From: a virus
IMG/VR virus record: IMGVR_UViG_3300031629_000045
Location: 1-30,308 of that record
DNA: 30,308 bases
Direction: 5' to 3' (one strand)
Part shown: in pieces, positions 1 through 8,029 of the stretch
Layout: each line of letters starts with the position of its first letter
How positions within the stretch are numbered: the first letter of the stretch is position 1
The notes under the pieces: generated by a model
Told to the model about the DNA's origin: nothing
The model's database searches: none
What the model saw: only the letters and a program-made list of their open reading frames with translations
Program-made: the position numbers and the translations under genes

Positions 1-2
1 AA

Positions 3-317
3 GACCTTAAGAACTATAAAGATAGGAATCGTAAAGCTGAAGCTTCAATGACTATTGAGATAGTTAAAGGTAACACTTCTAATAAGTTTGACGATGACTT
101 TGGTTTCAATCAAGCTGAAATGGGTGCTATGGATAAAGTTATTAGTAAAGTTAAGACTATGCATATATCTAGCTTTGATGGTGGTGACTCAGCTCCTGCA
201 TCTTTAGAATTTTATGGTGATAAGGCTTCACTTGATAAGTTTTTGAAAGATTCAAGTGTAGTAAAAACTATGAAGAAATATAAAGCTAAAGTCAACGGCC
301 CTTATATAAACAAGTAA
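3..317 (+). CDS. Unknown protein, 3' end of a gene cut by the window edge
   Basis: The reading frame is open from the first bases and runs to TAA at 315-317. The first ATG (48) has no Shine-Dalgarno sequence ahead of it, and the codons before it (reading ..RKAEAS) look like ordinary coding sequence, so the true start is probably outside the window. The visible part is about 104 residues, lysine-rich, with no membrane segment and no motif I recognise. A late-gene neighbour of the next three conserved phage proteins is a reasonable guess, but the function is unknown. Confidence 0.6.
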   Translation, partial: DLKNYKDRNRKAEASMTIEIVKGNTSNKFDDDFGFNQAEMGAMDKVISKVKTMHISSFDGGDSAPASLEFYGDKASLDKFLKDSSVVKTMKKYKAKVNGPYINK

Positions 318-343
318 CGGCCTTTTGGGGTTATATATAATAT

Positions 344-715
344 ATGATGAAAATATTTGATACCTTAAATAGAAGGAACTTTGAGCTCTATGCAGCTCAA
401 AACTATAATAACCCTGAGTGTTTAGACATAGAGGAATTTAAGGAGGACTTGGCCAGATTTAAATATCTAAAGAGACTCCTTAGACGCTATGAAATTGCAG
501 ACGACTTGCAGATCCGACTTATATTAAATCACATAATTGTACTTTACAATGTGTTTGGAATAGAAGCAGCTAATAGAATGCTTTGGTATAAGATAGAACC
601 AGAACACTGGACTTATATTAAACCGTTTCTGGTATTTTTAAATTACTTACCAGTAGATGAACAGGTAGAGATACCATTGGATCCACTTATTGTGGACTTA
701 CTAAGGAAACTTTAA
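344..715 (+). CDS. Conserved T4-like phage protein of unknown function
   Basis: The 123-residue product has an aromatic- and leucine-rich core (ILNHIIVLYNVFG, then KPFLVFLNYLP). I recognise this pattern from an uncharacterised family (DUF7207-like) widespread in marine T4-like phages, usually beside late structural genes. It is probably soluble and helical. The start is ATG 344 or the adjacent ATG 347. There is no Shine-Dalgarno sequence; the bases just upstream are an AT-rich TATATAATAT stretch, so the message may start at or next to the ATG. The stop codon overlaps the next gene's start. Confidence 0.75.
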   Translation: MMKIFDTLNRRNFELYAAQNYNNPECLDIEEFKEDLARFKYLKRLLRRYEIADDLQIRLILNHIIVLYNVFGIEAANRMLWYKIEPEHWTYIKPFLVFLNYLPVDEQVEIPLDPLIVDLLRKL

Positions 716-1299
716 TGGGTGTAGTATCACGTACAGCAGACTTATTTTATGCCTTTAGGTTTCTAAAGCTGTTGGTTACGCCGTGGGATAAGACCGGTGC
801 ATTCGAGCAGGGTATCATTGACGAGACTGGTAAGAACCTTAAGAAGGCGAAAGAATTAACTACCCCGCAAGAGAAAGAAGTTTATACTGTCTTTCACAGA
901 TTAGTATTTAATCTAAAGAGATTACTCAATAAAGTACCTTTCGGTAAATCAAAGTTGGCATCTTATGCTGCCGCTTTGTTTCTAATTAAAGAAAATACTA
1001 ACCTGACCGAAGAAGAGATCAGAGAAGTCTTAGAAGAGATTTTAGGAGACTTGGACGAATCACTCAACGAAAGTGTATTCTATATTAAGGATGAAGTCCT
1101 CAATCCAGGTAGATATAAATTAACTTCTGAAATGGCTAGTAATAACACCGGCGAGATTATTGCTCGATCTGGAGATGAAGTACAGGTTACTTTACATAGT
1201 TCACCATTTGGTAGAATTTTTGATACTCCGATATACGAGGTCACGCACATTGCAACCAAACAGAAGTTATACGTCAGTAGTGGAGACATAAAGATATGA
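715..1299 (+). CDS. Conserved T4-like phage protein of unknown function
   Basis: The 194-residue product has two parts. The N-terminal ~115 residues are helical and positively charged (motifs YAFRFLKLLVTP, FHRLVFNLKRLL, KLASYAAALFLIKE). The C-terminal ~70 residues are predicted mainly beta (TSEMASNNTGEII.. to VSSGDIKI), with a small SH3/KOW-like feel. The first part matches a family I remember from marine T4-like phages, where it sits next to the preceding gene. It overlaps both neighbours by a few bases, so it is probably co-translated with them. No catalytic motif is visible. Confidence 0.75.
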   Translation: MGVVSRTADLFYAFRFLKLLVTPWDKTGAFEQGIIDETGKNLKKAKELTTPQEKEVYTVFHRLVFNLKRLLNKVPFGKSKLASYAAALFLIKENTNLTEEEIREVLEEILGDLDESLNESVFYIKDEVLNPGRYKLTSEMASNNTGEIIARSGDEVQVTLHSSPFGRIFDTPIYEVTHIATKQKLYVSSGDIKI

Positions 1300-1712
1300 A
1301 AGATTTTAAGGATATGTGGGAAGATTCAGCTGCCAATTCAGTAGGTGCTGGTGGTGTTGATATGCCCGCGGATGTTCAACAGGATAAGAAAAGAAAGAAG
1401 CCTGTATATGACGGCCGCACCAAAGCAGGTAGAAAGTTTGTAGAGAAGATGTTGGCCAGAAGAAACGCTAAGAAAGCTGCTCAAGACCTTACTGCTCAGA
1501 AGACCAACATGGCATCGGTGCAGATGAAAGAAGACCTTAAAGAAAAGGCCGATCAAGATACCGTTGATATGATATTAGCCAATCCTAAAATGAAAGATAA
1601 AACACTTAAAGGTTTAAGTCCTAAAGCTCGTAAAGAAGTAGAAGCTGCACTGAAGAAAGCTGATTCTGCTAGACGTAAAGATTATAATGCATACCAGAAG
1701 TCAAAGCGATAA
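1296..1712 (+). CDS. Basic, low-complexity conserved phage protein
   Basis: The product has 138 residues, rich in Lys, Ala, Arg and Asp. It starts with an acidic, Gly/Ala-rich leader (NSVGAGGVDMP), followed by a charged block (KPVYDGRTKAGRKFVEKMLARR) that I associate with small conserved proteins of marine T4-like phages, and a helical Lys/Ala-rich C-terminus. It looks partly disordered and could bind nucleic acid or act as a scaffold; neither is shown by a motif. It overlaps the preceding gene by four bases. Confidence 0.7.
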   Translation: MKDFKDMWEDSAANSVGAGGVDMPADVQQDKKRKKPVYDGRTKAGRKFVEKMLARRNAKKAAQDLTAQKTNMASVQMKEDLKEKADQDTVDMILANPKMKDKTLKGLSPKARKEVEAALKKADSARRKDYNAYQKSKR

Positions 1713-1730
1713 TATAATATAGGATAAATT

Positions 1731-2123
1731 ATGTCAAAAATATTGATTGGGATTATTATTGCTATGGGTTTATCATGTATGTTATACTATCAATTCTCTG
1801 TTGTACCTATGCAGGTTAAACTAGAAGAACAGACCAAAGTTATTCTAGCACAAGACCTTAGAGACCAAGAACAGAAAGCGGCTATAGAGGCCATTCAGAG
1901 TAACTTAATAAAGACCGGGGAATCCCTCAGAGGTCTTCAAGTACAAAATCAACAATACGAAACTCAGATGTCAGAGTATATGGATATATTCCGTAGACAC
2001 AACATCGCTAAGTTAGCTAGTGCCAAGCCTGGACTAATAGAAACAAGAATTAATAAAGCAACCAAGGAGGTATTCGATGCAATTGAAGATGATAGCAGTC
2101 GTATTAGCGCTCTTAACGATTAG
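1731..2123 (+). CDS. Putative inner-membrane spanin (i-spanin, Rz-like)
   Basis: The product has 130 residues. Residues 4-26 form one N-terminal membrane anchor (ILIGIIIAMGLSCMLYYQF). Residues 30-95 are a Gln/Glu-rich coiled coil that would sit in the periplasm, followed by a conserved-looking tail (KPGLIETRINKATKEVFDAIE). This is the usual build of an i-spanin, which bridges to an outer-membrane lipoprotein and fuses the membranes during lysis of a Gram-negative host. The call is strengthened by the next gene, a lipoprotein whose start is embedded in this gene out of frame, the classic Rz/Rz1 layout. The Shine-Dalgarno is a weak AGGA just upstream. Confidence 0.7.
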   Translation: MSKILIGIIIAMGLSCMLYYQFSVVPMQVKLEEQTKVILAQDLRDQEQKAAIEAIQSNLIKTGESLRGLQVQNQQYETQMSEYMDIFRRHNIAKLASAKPGLIETRINKATKEVFDAIEDDSSRISALND

Positions 2124-2562
2124 TGGTTGTAGTTTATTAACCCCTGCTCCTAGGGAAGTAGAGATTATAACTAAGCCTATAAGAATAGATATAGTACAAC
2201 CTGTATTACCTAGAGCTATAGACTTAAAAGAACCAAGGTGGTATGTAGTATCTGATGCTAAAGTAATTGAGAATTGTTTAAAAGATTCAGTGACTAAAGA
2301 AGCCAACTGTAAATTAGGCAGAGAAGATTTATATCCCGAAGGTTATACTTACCTAGATAAATTTATAGATGGGATTAAAAAGAGACACGGTGGTGATGTA
2401 GTTTTTGTTGCTATGAGTGTTGAGGATTATGAGATGATGTCTTATAACACTCAGGAAATTAAAAGATACATTAATCAGCTAGGTGAGGTGATTGTTTATT
2501 ATAGGAATGTGACATTAAATGATGAAGAAGCTGCAGCAGTTGAAATTAAATTGGAGAAATAG
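2077..2562 (+). CDS. Putative outer-membrane lipoprotein spanin (o-spanin-like)
   Basis: The product has 161 residues. It opens with a short hydrophobic signal and a lipobox (LTISGC, Cys18), so it should be lipidated and sorted to the outer membrane. The mature part starts with Pro-rich sequence, as o-spanins do, then has a longer globular part with SVEDYEMMSYNTQEIKRYI, a pattern I remember from lipoproteins in the lysis region of marine T4-like phages. It overlaps the putative i-spanin by 47 bases in another frame and has GGAGG immediately upstream of its ATG. It is longer than a minimal Rz1, so an additional role is possible. Confidence 0.65.
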   Translation: MQLKMIAVVLALLTISGCSLLTPAPREVEIITKPIRIDIVQPVLPRAIDLKEPRWYVVSDAKVIENCLKDSVTKEANCKLGREDLYPEGYTYLDKFIDGIKKRHGGDVVFVAMSVEDYEMMSYNTQEIKRYINQLGEVIVYYRNVTLNDEEAAAVEIKLEK

Positions 2563-2563
2563 A

Positions 2564-3310
2564 ATGGCCAAGACAGAGATAACATTGTGGGAAAGAGCAG
2601 AGATTGCTGCTAAACTTTCGGCCATAGCATATATGAATGAGAAACCTGCTACAACTGCAGCAAAGAAACTTGGGTTTACACAAGTAAAACTAATCAGTAA
2701 TGATGGTGCTGAAGTATTAGTATGTAAAGATAAAGATTCTCTTTGGTTTGCGTTTAGGGGAACAGAACCTGCTAAACTTAATGATGTAATGGCTGACCTT
2801 AAAGTAGTAAAGAATACCGCAGTTGCCGGTGGTAAAGTACATGGTGGTTTCCAACAGGAAGTTGACGATGTATGGATGGAATTAGTAAAGGAGTTAGAAC
2901 ACAACGACCAACTAAAGGTAAGAAAAGATGTATATATTACTGGGCATTCTTTGGGTGCTGCTATGGCTACTATTAGTGCCACACGTTATCAACCTAGTGC
3001 GCTCTTCACCTTTGGTTCGCCAAGGGTTGGTGGAAAACACTTCATCAAAAACATCAAATGTCCACACTACAGATTTATGAATAACAATGACATTGTGTGT
3101 AGAATCCCACCAGCATGGTTAGGTTTCAGACATCACGGTGAAATGATTTACTTTAATAGGTTCGGTGACAAACAACTTAAACCAACATGGACAGATTTCT
3201 TTTATGGAATAGGCCAGTCTTGGAAACGTTGGAAGTTCTTTGATGGAGTAGTAGACCACGGAATGCCTAACTATGTTCAAGCTATTAAGAAACTGGCGAA
3301 GGTTAAGTAA
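2564..3310 (+). CDS. Class 3 lipase (alpha/beta hydrolase)
   Basis: The 248-residue product carries the full signature of the fungal-type lipase class 3 family. The oxyanion region is FAFRGTE (62-68), the nucleophile elbow is GHSLG with Ser129, the acid is likely Asp176 in NNNDIVCRIPP, and the base is likely His232 in DHGMPNYV. The ATG at 2564 is preferred because GGAG lies seven bases upstream; an in-frame ATG at 2519 would overlap the spanin gene and adds only basic residues. There is no signal peptide, so export would need lysis or another route. Next to spanin genes, it may help break down host membrane lipid late in infection. The substrate is not known. Confidence 0.85.
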   Translation: MAKTEITLWERAEIAAKLSAIAYMNEKPATTAAKKLGFTQVKLISNDGAEVLVCKDKDSLWFAFRGTEPAKLNDVMADLKVVKNTAVAGGKVHGGFQQEVDDVWMELVKELEHNDQLKVRKDVYITGHSLGAAMATISATRYQPSALFTFGSPRVGGKHFIKNIKCPHYRFMNNNDIVCRIPPAWLGFRHHGEMIYFNRFGDKQLKPTWTDFFYGIGQSWKRWKFFDGVVDHGMPNYVQAIKKLAKVK

Positions 3311-3681
3311 TGTATTTCCTACTCATACTCTCGCTCAAATCTATCTTAGGTTCTGTGATAGGTTCATCATTCTACAATTGGTTCCAAGGCACAACAGGTG
3401 GTATCTGGTTCCAAAAACAAGTAGACAAATTCATGCAGCACTTTGCTGTAAAATATGATTTGGAACTGGCAAAGAAAGATGCCAAGTTCCGAAAACAATT
3501 TCCTTTGGTCGCACAACGACTAGATGTATTGGAAGCACTGGCCCATCCTAAATGCGGCCTAGATGGATTTGATGATTATCCCCCACTAATCGAACGGATA
3601 GATGGTATGGAAGAGGATCTTACTACCCTATGGGAAGTAAACCTTAAAGAAGTGTCAGAGTATTTAAAGAAAAATAAATAA
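3310..3681 (+). CDS. Unknown small protein with a hydrophobic N-terminus
   Basis: The product has 123 residues. The first ~20 are hydrophobic (MYFLLILSLKSILGSVIGSS) and could be a membrane anchor or an uncleaved signal. They are followed by an aromatic segment (FYNWFQGTTGGIWFQKQ) and a charged helical C-terminus. I recall similar proteins in T4-like marine phages but know no function. Its start overlaps the lipase stop, so the two are probably co-translated, and it is the last gene before the nrd promoter. Confidence 0.65.
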   Translation: MYFLLILSLKSILGSVIGSSFYNWFQGTTGGIWFQKQVDKFMQHFAVKYDLELAKKDAKFRKQFPLVAQRLDVLEALAHPKCGLDGFDDYPPLIERIDGMEEDLTTLWEVNLKEVSEYLKKNK

Positions 3682-3689
3682 AATACTTG

Positions 3690-3718
3690 TTTACATTCCA
3701 AGGGGAATGTGTTATAAT
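3690..3718 (+). promoter_or_regulatory. Sigma70-like promoter of the nrdA operon
   Basis: TTTACA at 3690-3695 and TATAAT at 3713-3718 are separated by 17 bases, with an A-rich stretch just upstream. It drives nrdA, nrdB and the glutaredoxin gene. The spacer is almost entirely filled by a perfect inverted repeat. Confidence 0.85.
3693..3710. repeat. Inverted repeat (7-4-7) inside the nrdA promoter spacer
   Basis: ACATTCC (3693-3699) and GGAATGT (3704-3710) are perfect reverse complements around AAGG. The repeat begins in the last three bases of the -35 box and ends two bases before the -10 box, where a repressor would block RNA polymerase. It does not resemble the NrdR box I know. None of the other ten promoters of this type in the window has such a palindrome in its spacer. 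Confidence 0.65.
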
Positions 3719-3742
3719 ATATACTATTAAACCGGAAGAACA

Positions 3743-6055
3743 ATGAATGGGACTAACATAATGAATATCAATGTCACTAAACGTGATGGCTCTAAGCAAG
3801 AGTTTGATTTAGAGAAAGTACACAAAGTATTAGAGTGGGCTACTGTAGGTATTACAGGGGTTTCTATCTCGGAGATAGAACTTAAATCTAATATACAGCT
3901 ATTTGATAAGATACCAGCTTACGATATACACGAGCTACTTATTAAATCTGCAGCAGAACTTATATCAGAACACACACCAAATTATCAATTCGTAGCAGCA
4001 CGGTTAATTAACTATAAACTCCGTAAGGAAGTCTATGGTAAATATGAGCCATGGCCGTTACATCAATTGGTTGTAGAGAATATTAGTCGTGATGTATATG
4101 ATGCTGAAATTTTAGTAAACTATACTAAAGAAGAAATTGATGAGCTAGACAAGTACATTAAACATGAACGTGATGATACCTTTACATATGCGGGTATGGA
4201 ACAGTTTAGAGGTAAGTACTTAGTCCAAGACCGTAAGAACAAACTCCATTATGAAACCCCACAGATGCTATACATGCTAGTATCTGCCACGTTGTTTATG
4301 AACTACCCTAAAGAAACCAGATTAAAATATGTCAAGGATTATTATGATTCAATATCTCAGTTCTATATCTCGCTCCCTACGCCGATCATGGCTGGTGTAC
4401 GGACGCCGACCCGTCAGTTTTCGAGCTGTGTGCTTATTGAATCTGGTGACAGTCTTGATTCTATTAACGCTACTGCCACTTCAATAGTAAAGTATATCAG
4501 TAAGAAGGCTGGTATCGGTATTGGTGCTGGTTCTATTAGAGCAGAGGGAGCCAAAGTTGGTGATGGTTCTGTCATTCATACGGGTCTGCTTCCATTCTTA
4601 AAATACTTTCAAGCGGCCGTTAAGTCATGTTCACAGGGTGGTGTTCGTGGTGGTGCAGCTACTGTATATCTACCCGTCTGGCATTATGAATTCGAGGACT
4701 TGGTTGTACTAAAGAACAATAAGGGTATTGAAGAAACCAGAGTACGCCACATGGACTATGCATTTCAATTCAATAAACTAATGTACGAGCGCTTACTTAC
4801 TAATGGAAATATCACATTCTTTGATCCACATGATGTCCCTGGTTTATATGAGGCGTTCTTTGCCGACCAAGATAAGTTTAAAGAACTATACGAGCGATAT
4901 GAGAAAGTCCGTTCTATTAGAAAGAAAACATTACCTGCTGTAGAAGTGTTCTCTTCGTTCTTAACTGAAAGAAAAGACACTGGTCGTATCTACCTAATGA
5001 ACGTAGACCATGCTAATGAACACGGTTCGTTCAAACCAGATCTTGCTCCAATTAGAATGAGTAATCTATGTTGTGAGATTGATTTACCTACATCGCCGTT
5101 AAACGACTACAATGATGATGAAGGTGAAATCTCTCTGTGTACTCTATCGGCAATCAACTGGGGTTTAATTAATGACCCTAAAGACTTTGAGAAGTACTGT
5201 GATCTTGCTGTCCGTTCATTAGATGAATTACTAGACTATCAAGACTACCCTATTAAGGCAGCAGAGAAAGGAACCATGTCTCGGCGGCCTTTAGGTATCG
5301 GCATCATCAACCTTGCATATTTCCTAGCCAAACGTGGTATGAAATATGATGAGTCTGCATTTGAGGTAGTAGATGAGTATGCAGAAGCATGGTCTTACTA
5401 TCTTATTAAAGCCTCTGCTACATTAGCTGAAGAAAAAGGTACTATTTCTAAAAATAATGAGACAAAATATGGCTCTGGGGTTCTTCCAATAGATACATAT
5501 AAGAGTGCAGTAGATAATTTAATAGAGCATAATGAAAGATTAGACTGGGGCTTGCTTCGAACTCAACTTAAAGCAACAGGTATCCGTAATTCGACTCTCA
5601 TGGCATTAATGCCAGCCGAAACATCTGCACAAATATCTAATAGTACGAATGGTATTGAACCACCTCGTGCCTTGGTTAGTTACAAACAGAGTAAGGACGG
5701 AGTGATGGCTCAGGTTGTTCCTGGGTATCGTCATCTAAAGAATAAGTATGACCTTCTATGGGATCAAAAGTCTCCCGATGGTTACTTAAAGATATGTGCT
5801 ATACTACAGAAGTATATTGACCAAGGTATATCTGTCAACACGTCTTACAACCCAGAACACTTTGAAGACAATAAAATCCCTATGTCAGAGATGATTAAGG
5901 ATACAGTTACTGCATACAAGTATGGGTTAAAACAACTGTATTACTTTAATACCTTTGACGGTTCGGGCGAAATAACCGACGAGGCAACCCACCACAGTTA
6001 TGAAGGCGAAGCCGTAACATATGAAGATGATGATTGCGATAGTTGCAAAATATAA
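3743..6055 (+). CDS. nrdA: Ribonucleoside-diphosphate reductase, class Ia large subunit
   Basis: The 770-residue product is the catalytic alpha subunit, which reduces ribonucleotides to deoxyribonucleotides for phage DNA synthesis. An N-terminal ATP-cone is present (VTKRDGSKQEFDLEKV onwards). Active-site residues are in place: Cys229 in FSSCVLIESGD, and Asn441, Cys443 and Glu445 in NLCCEI (matching N437/C439/E441 of E. coli). Cys765 and Cys768 near the C-terminus form the mobile dithiol pair that takes electrons from glutaredoxin. The start at 3743 follows a GGAAG. The gene leads an operon with nrdB and a glutaredoxin gene, giving a complete reductase set. Full length, no damage seen. Confidence 0.97.
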   Translation: MNGTNIMNINVTKRDGSKQEFDLEKVHKVLEWATVGITGVSISEIELKSNIQLFDKIPAYDIHELLIKSAAELISEHTPNYQFVAARLINYKLRKEVYGKYEPWPLHQLVVENISRDVYDAEILVNYTKEEIDELDKYIKHERDDTFTYAGMEQFRGKYLVQDRKNKLHYETPQMLYMLVSATLFMNYPKETRLKYVKDYYDSISQFYISLPTPIMAGVRTPTRQFSSCVLIESGDSLDSINATATSIVKYISKKAGIGIGAGSIRAEGAKVGDGSVIHTGLLPFLKYFQAAVKSCSQGGVRGGAATVYLPVWHYEFEDLVVLKNNKGIEETRVRHMDYAFQFNKLMYERLLTNGNITFFDPHDVPGLYEAFFADQDKFKELYERYEKVRSIRKKTLPAVEVFSSFLTERKDTGRIYLMNVDHANEHGSFKPDLAPIRMSNLCCEIDLPTSPLNDYNDDEGEISLCTLSAINWGLINDPKDFEKYCDLAVRSLDELLDYQDYPIKAAEKGTMSRRPLGIGIINLAYFLAKRGMKYDESAFEVVDEYAEAWSYYLIKASATLAEEKGTISKNNETKYGSGVLPIDTYKSAVDNLIEHNERLDWGLLRTQLKATGIRNSTLMALMPAETSAQISNSTNGIEPPRALVSYKQSKDGVMAQVVPGYRHLKNKYDLLWDQKSPDGYLKICAILQKYIDQGISVNTSYNPEHFEDNKIPMSEMIKDTVTAYKYGLKQLYYFNTFDGSGEITDEATHHSYEGEAVTYEDDDCDSCKI

Positions 6056-6071
6056 TATAAAGGATTTATAA

Positions 6072-7145
6072 ATGGCAGTATTGAAAAAGAATAAGAAATC
6101 CCATCTGGAAAAGAATATGTTTTTAGATGAAGGAGTAGACATTCAAAGATATGATGAACTGAAGTACCCACAACTAGATAAGATTGCAGATAAACAACTT
6201 GGATTCTTTTGGAGACCCGAAGAGGTAGACATTTCAAAAGACAAGAAGGACTTCGACTCTCTTACAGAACACGAGAAACACATCTTCACGTCCAATCTTA
6301 AACGACAGATTGTATTGGATAGTGTGCAAGGCAGGGCTCCTAATCTAGCATTCTTACCTATTGCTTCATTACCCGAGGTAGAGAACTGGATAGAAACTTG
6401 GTCATTCTTTGAGACTATCCACTCTAAAAGCTATACACATATTATACGTAATATCTACCCCTCTCCTGGTGTAGTGTTCGATAGTATACTAGACGTTAAA
6501 GAAATCAATTCATGTGCTGAGTCTATCGGTAGATACTATGACGATTTGATAACATCTAATGTAGCCACTACAAATAAGATGGATCACAAACGTGCTATCT
6601 GGATGGCAATGATGAGTGCTAACGCCTTGGAAGGTGTAAGGTTCTACGTGTCATTTGCATGTAGTTGGGCCTTTGCTGAGTTAAAGAAAATGGAAGGCAA
6701 TGCTAAGATCATTAAGTTTATTGCCCGAGACGAGAATACTCACTTAGCTGCTACGACTACCATGTTAAAACTTCTAATGAAAGAAGATAAAGACTTTGCT
6801 AAGATTGCAAAAGAAATGGAAGATGCGTCTATTGAACTATATGTTGATGTAATAGAACAAGAGAAAGCATGGGCAAAGTATCTATTTAAAGACGGTTCTA
6901 TGATCGGACTGAACGCGAGATTGCTGTCAGACTATATAGAATGGATAGGATGTAAAAGAATGCGATCAATAGGGTTACCTTGTCCATATACTGTAGCTCA
7001 GATGAACCCATTACCATGGACAGAGAAATGGATCGCCGGTGGTAATGTACAGGTTGCTCCACAGGAAACAGAGATCACATCTTATGTTACTGGTGGAGTA
7101 AAACAAGACGTGACAATTGAAACTATGGCAGGATTGAGTTTATGA
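6072..7145 (+). CDS. nrdB: Ribonucleoside-diphosphate reductase, class Ia small subunit
   Basis: The 357-residue beta subunit houses the di-iron/tyrosyl radical cofactor that starts catalysis in NrdA. All expected residues can be placed: Asp83 (VLDSVQGR), Glu114 and His117 (FFETIHSKSY), radical Tyr121, Glu187 (NALEGVRF), and Glu221 and His224 (RDENTHL). These match D84, E115, H118, Y122, E204, E238 and H241 of E. coli, so it should be an active, radical-bearing subunit. An AAAGGA lies ahead of the ATG. The stop overlaps the glutaredoxin start (ATGA). Confidence 0.97.
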   Translation: MAVLKKNKKSHLEKNMFLDEGVDIQRYDELKYPQLDKIADKQLGFFWRPEEVDISKDKKDFDSLTEHEKHIFTSNLKRQIVLDSVQGRAPNLAFLPIASLPEVENWIETWSFFETIHSKSYTHIIRNIYPSPGVVFDSILDVKEINSCAESIGRYYDDLITSNVATTNKMDHKRAIWMAMMSANALEGVRFYVSFACSWAFAELKKMEGNAKIIKFIARDENTHLAATTTMLKLLMKEDKDFAKIAKEMEDASIELYVDVIEQEKAWAKYLFKDGSMIGLNARLLSDYIEWIGCKRMRSIGLPCPYTVAQMNPLPWTEKWIAGGNVQVAPQETEITSYVTGGVKQDVTIETMAGLSL

Positions 7146-7369
7146 ATATAGAAATATACGGTAAAGATGAGTGTTCACAGTGTGACTTTGCACTTAAAAA
7201 AGCACAACTAATGATTCAAGAGGACTCTAATAAATTAACATATAAGAAATTAGGAGTGGATTTTAACAGAGAAGAGTTGTTGGAACAGTTCCCTAGAGCT
7301 AGAACTTTTCCACAAATTAAAATTGATGGGGTATCTATAGGTGGTTGGTCTGAGTTTAAAGAAATATGA
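7142..7369 (+). CDS. Glutaredoxin (NrdC/NrdH-like electron donor)
   Basis: The 75-residue product has a compact thioredoxin fold. The active-site pair is Cys11 and Cys14 in DECSQCDFA, and the cis-proline loop is TFPQIKIDG (Pro57), followed by the conserved GGWSEF. The active site reads CSQC rather than the usual CPYC or CGPC, a variant that may shift the redox potential. As the third gene of the nrd operon, translationally coupled by an ATGA overlap, it very likely re-reduces NrdA. Confidence 0.9.
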   Translation: MNIEIYGKDECSQCDFALKKAQLMIQEDSNKLTYKKLGVDFNREELLEQFPRARTFPQIKIDGVSIGGWSEFKEI

Positions 7370-7378
7370 GGTTGACAT

Positions 7379-7561
7379 ATGCTGCACGAAATTGATTGCC
7401 AATTCTGTTATAAATTAACTTCTATAGATATAGAAGACCAATGGGATACAGACGACAGATTCTGTCCCAACTGTGGAATGCAAGTAGAGATAGATCCAAC
7501 TCCATGGTATAACGATGAGGCGCAAAAACTAGACTATGACAAAGACCAATACGAGGAATAA
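7379..7561 (+). CDS. Small zinc-ribbon protein
   Basis: The 60-residue product has two CxxC knuckles, Cys7/Cys10 (CQFC) and Cys29/Cys32 (CPNC), spaced as in a zinc ribbon, and an acidic C-terminal tail. The partner is unknown; such ribbons usually bind nucleic acid or mediate protein contacts. A GAGG eight bases upstream supports the ATG. It follows the nrd operon by nine bases and overlaps the next gene by 26 bases. Confidence 0.75.
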   Translation: MLHEIDCQFCYKLTSIDIEDQWDTDDRFCPNCGMQVEIDPTPWYNDEAQKLDYDKDQYEE

Positions 7562-7988
7562 TCCACCATGGCTCTATCAAGAAATAGAATGGCAACCACC
7601 AGAAGAATTCAGTCACGAAGACGTGTATGGCTTTGTTTATCTAATAACGAACCTGAGCTCTCAAAGGAAATACGTGGGAAAGAAATTCTTTTGGAGTCAG
7701 AAGACTCTACCCATAACAAAGACTCGAAAACGGCGAAAGAAGCTTAAAGTAGAATCTGACTGGAGAACATATTGGGGGTCTAATAAACACCTAGTAGCTG
7801 AGATAGAAGAATATGGCACAGAAGGGTTTCACCGAGAGATGCTTCACTTATGCAAGGGTAAAGGTGAACTCGCATATATGGAAGCAAAGGAGCAGTTTGA
7901 CCGGGATGTACTACTTACAGAGGATTACTATAATGGGATCATCGCATGTAAGATAGGCGGCCAAACAGTGAAAAATTTAGTTAAATGA
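7536..7988 (+). CDS. Putative GIY-YIG-family endonuclease
   Basis: The 150-residue product has a likely GIY-YIG half-motif pair near the N-terminus: GFVYLIT (32-38) and KYVGKKFFW (45-53), followed by a basic stretch (TKTRKRRKKLK) and a tryptophan-containing YWGSNKHL. T4-like phages often carry free-standing nucleases of this class, homing or otherwise. The 'GIY' is degenerate (FVY), so activity is uncertain. The start lies inside the previous gene without a good Shine-Dalgarno sequence, suggesting translational coupling. Confidence 0.6.
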   Translation: MTKTNTRNNPPWLYQEIEWQPPEEFSHEDVYGFVYLITNLSSQRKYVGKKFFWSQKTLPITKTRKRRKKLKVESDWRTYWGSNKHLVAEIEEYGTEGFHREMLHLCKGKGELAYMEAKEQFDRDVLLTEDYYNGIIACKIGGQTVKNLVK

Positions 7989-7991
7989 GTG

Positions 7992-8020
7992 TTGACAAAG
8001 GGGACTAAGTGTAGTATAAT
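7992..8020 (+). promoter_or_regulatory. Sigma70-like promoter giving a leaderless message
   Basis: TTGACA (7992-7997), 17 bases, TATAAT (8015-8020), with the extended GTAG before the -10. The ATG of the next gene lies only nine bases after the -10 box, so transcription should begin within about three bases of the start codon. Confidence 0.9.
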
Positions 8021-8029
8021 ATACCTATT

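Noticed and set aside
334-341. TATATAAT upstream of the gene at 344 as a late promoter
   Set aside because: It does not match TATAAATA and has no -35 partner; mentioned only as an AT-rich upstream stretch.
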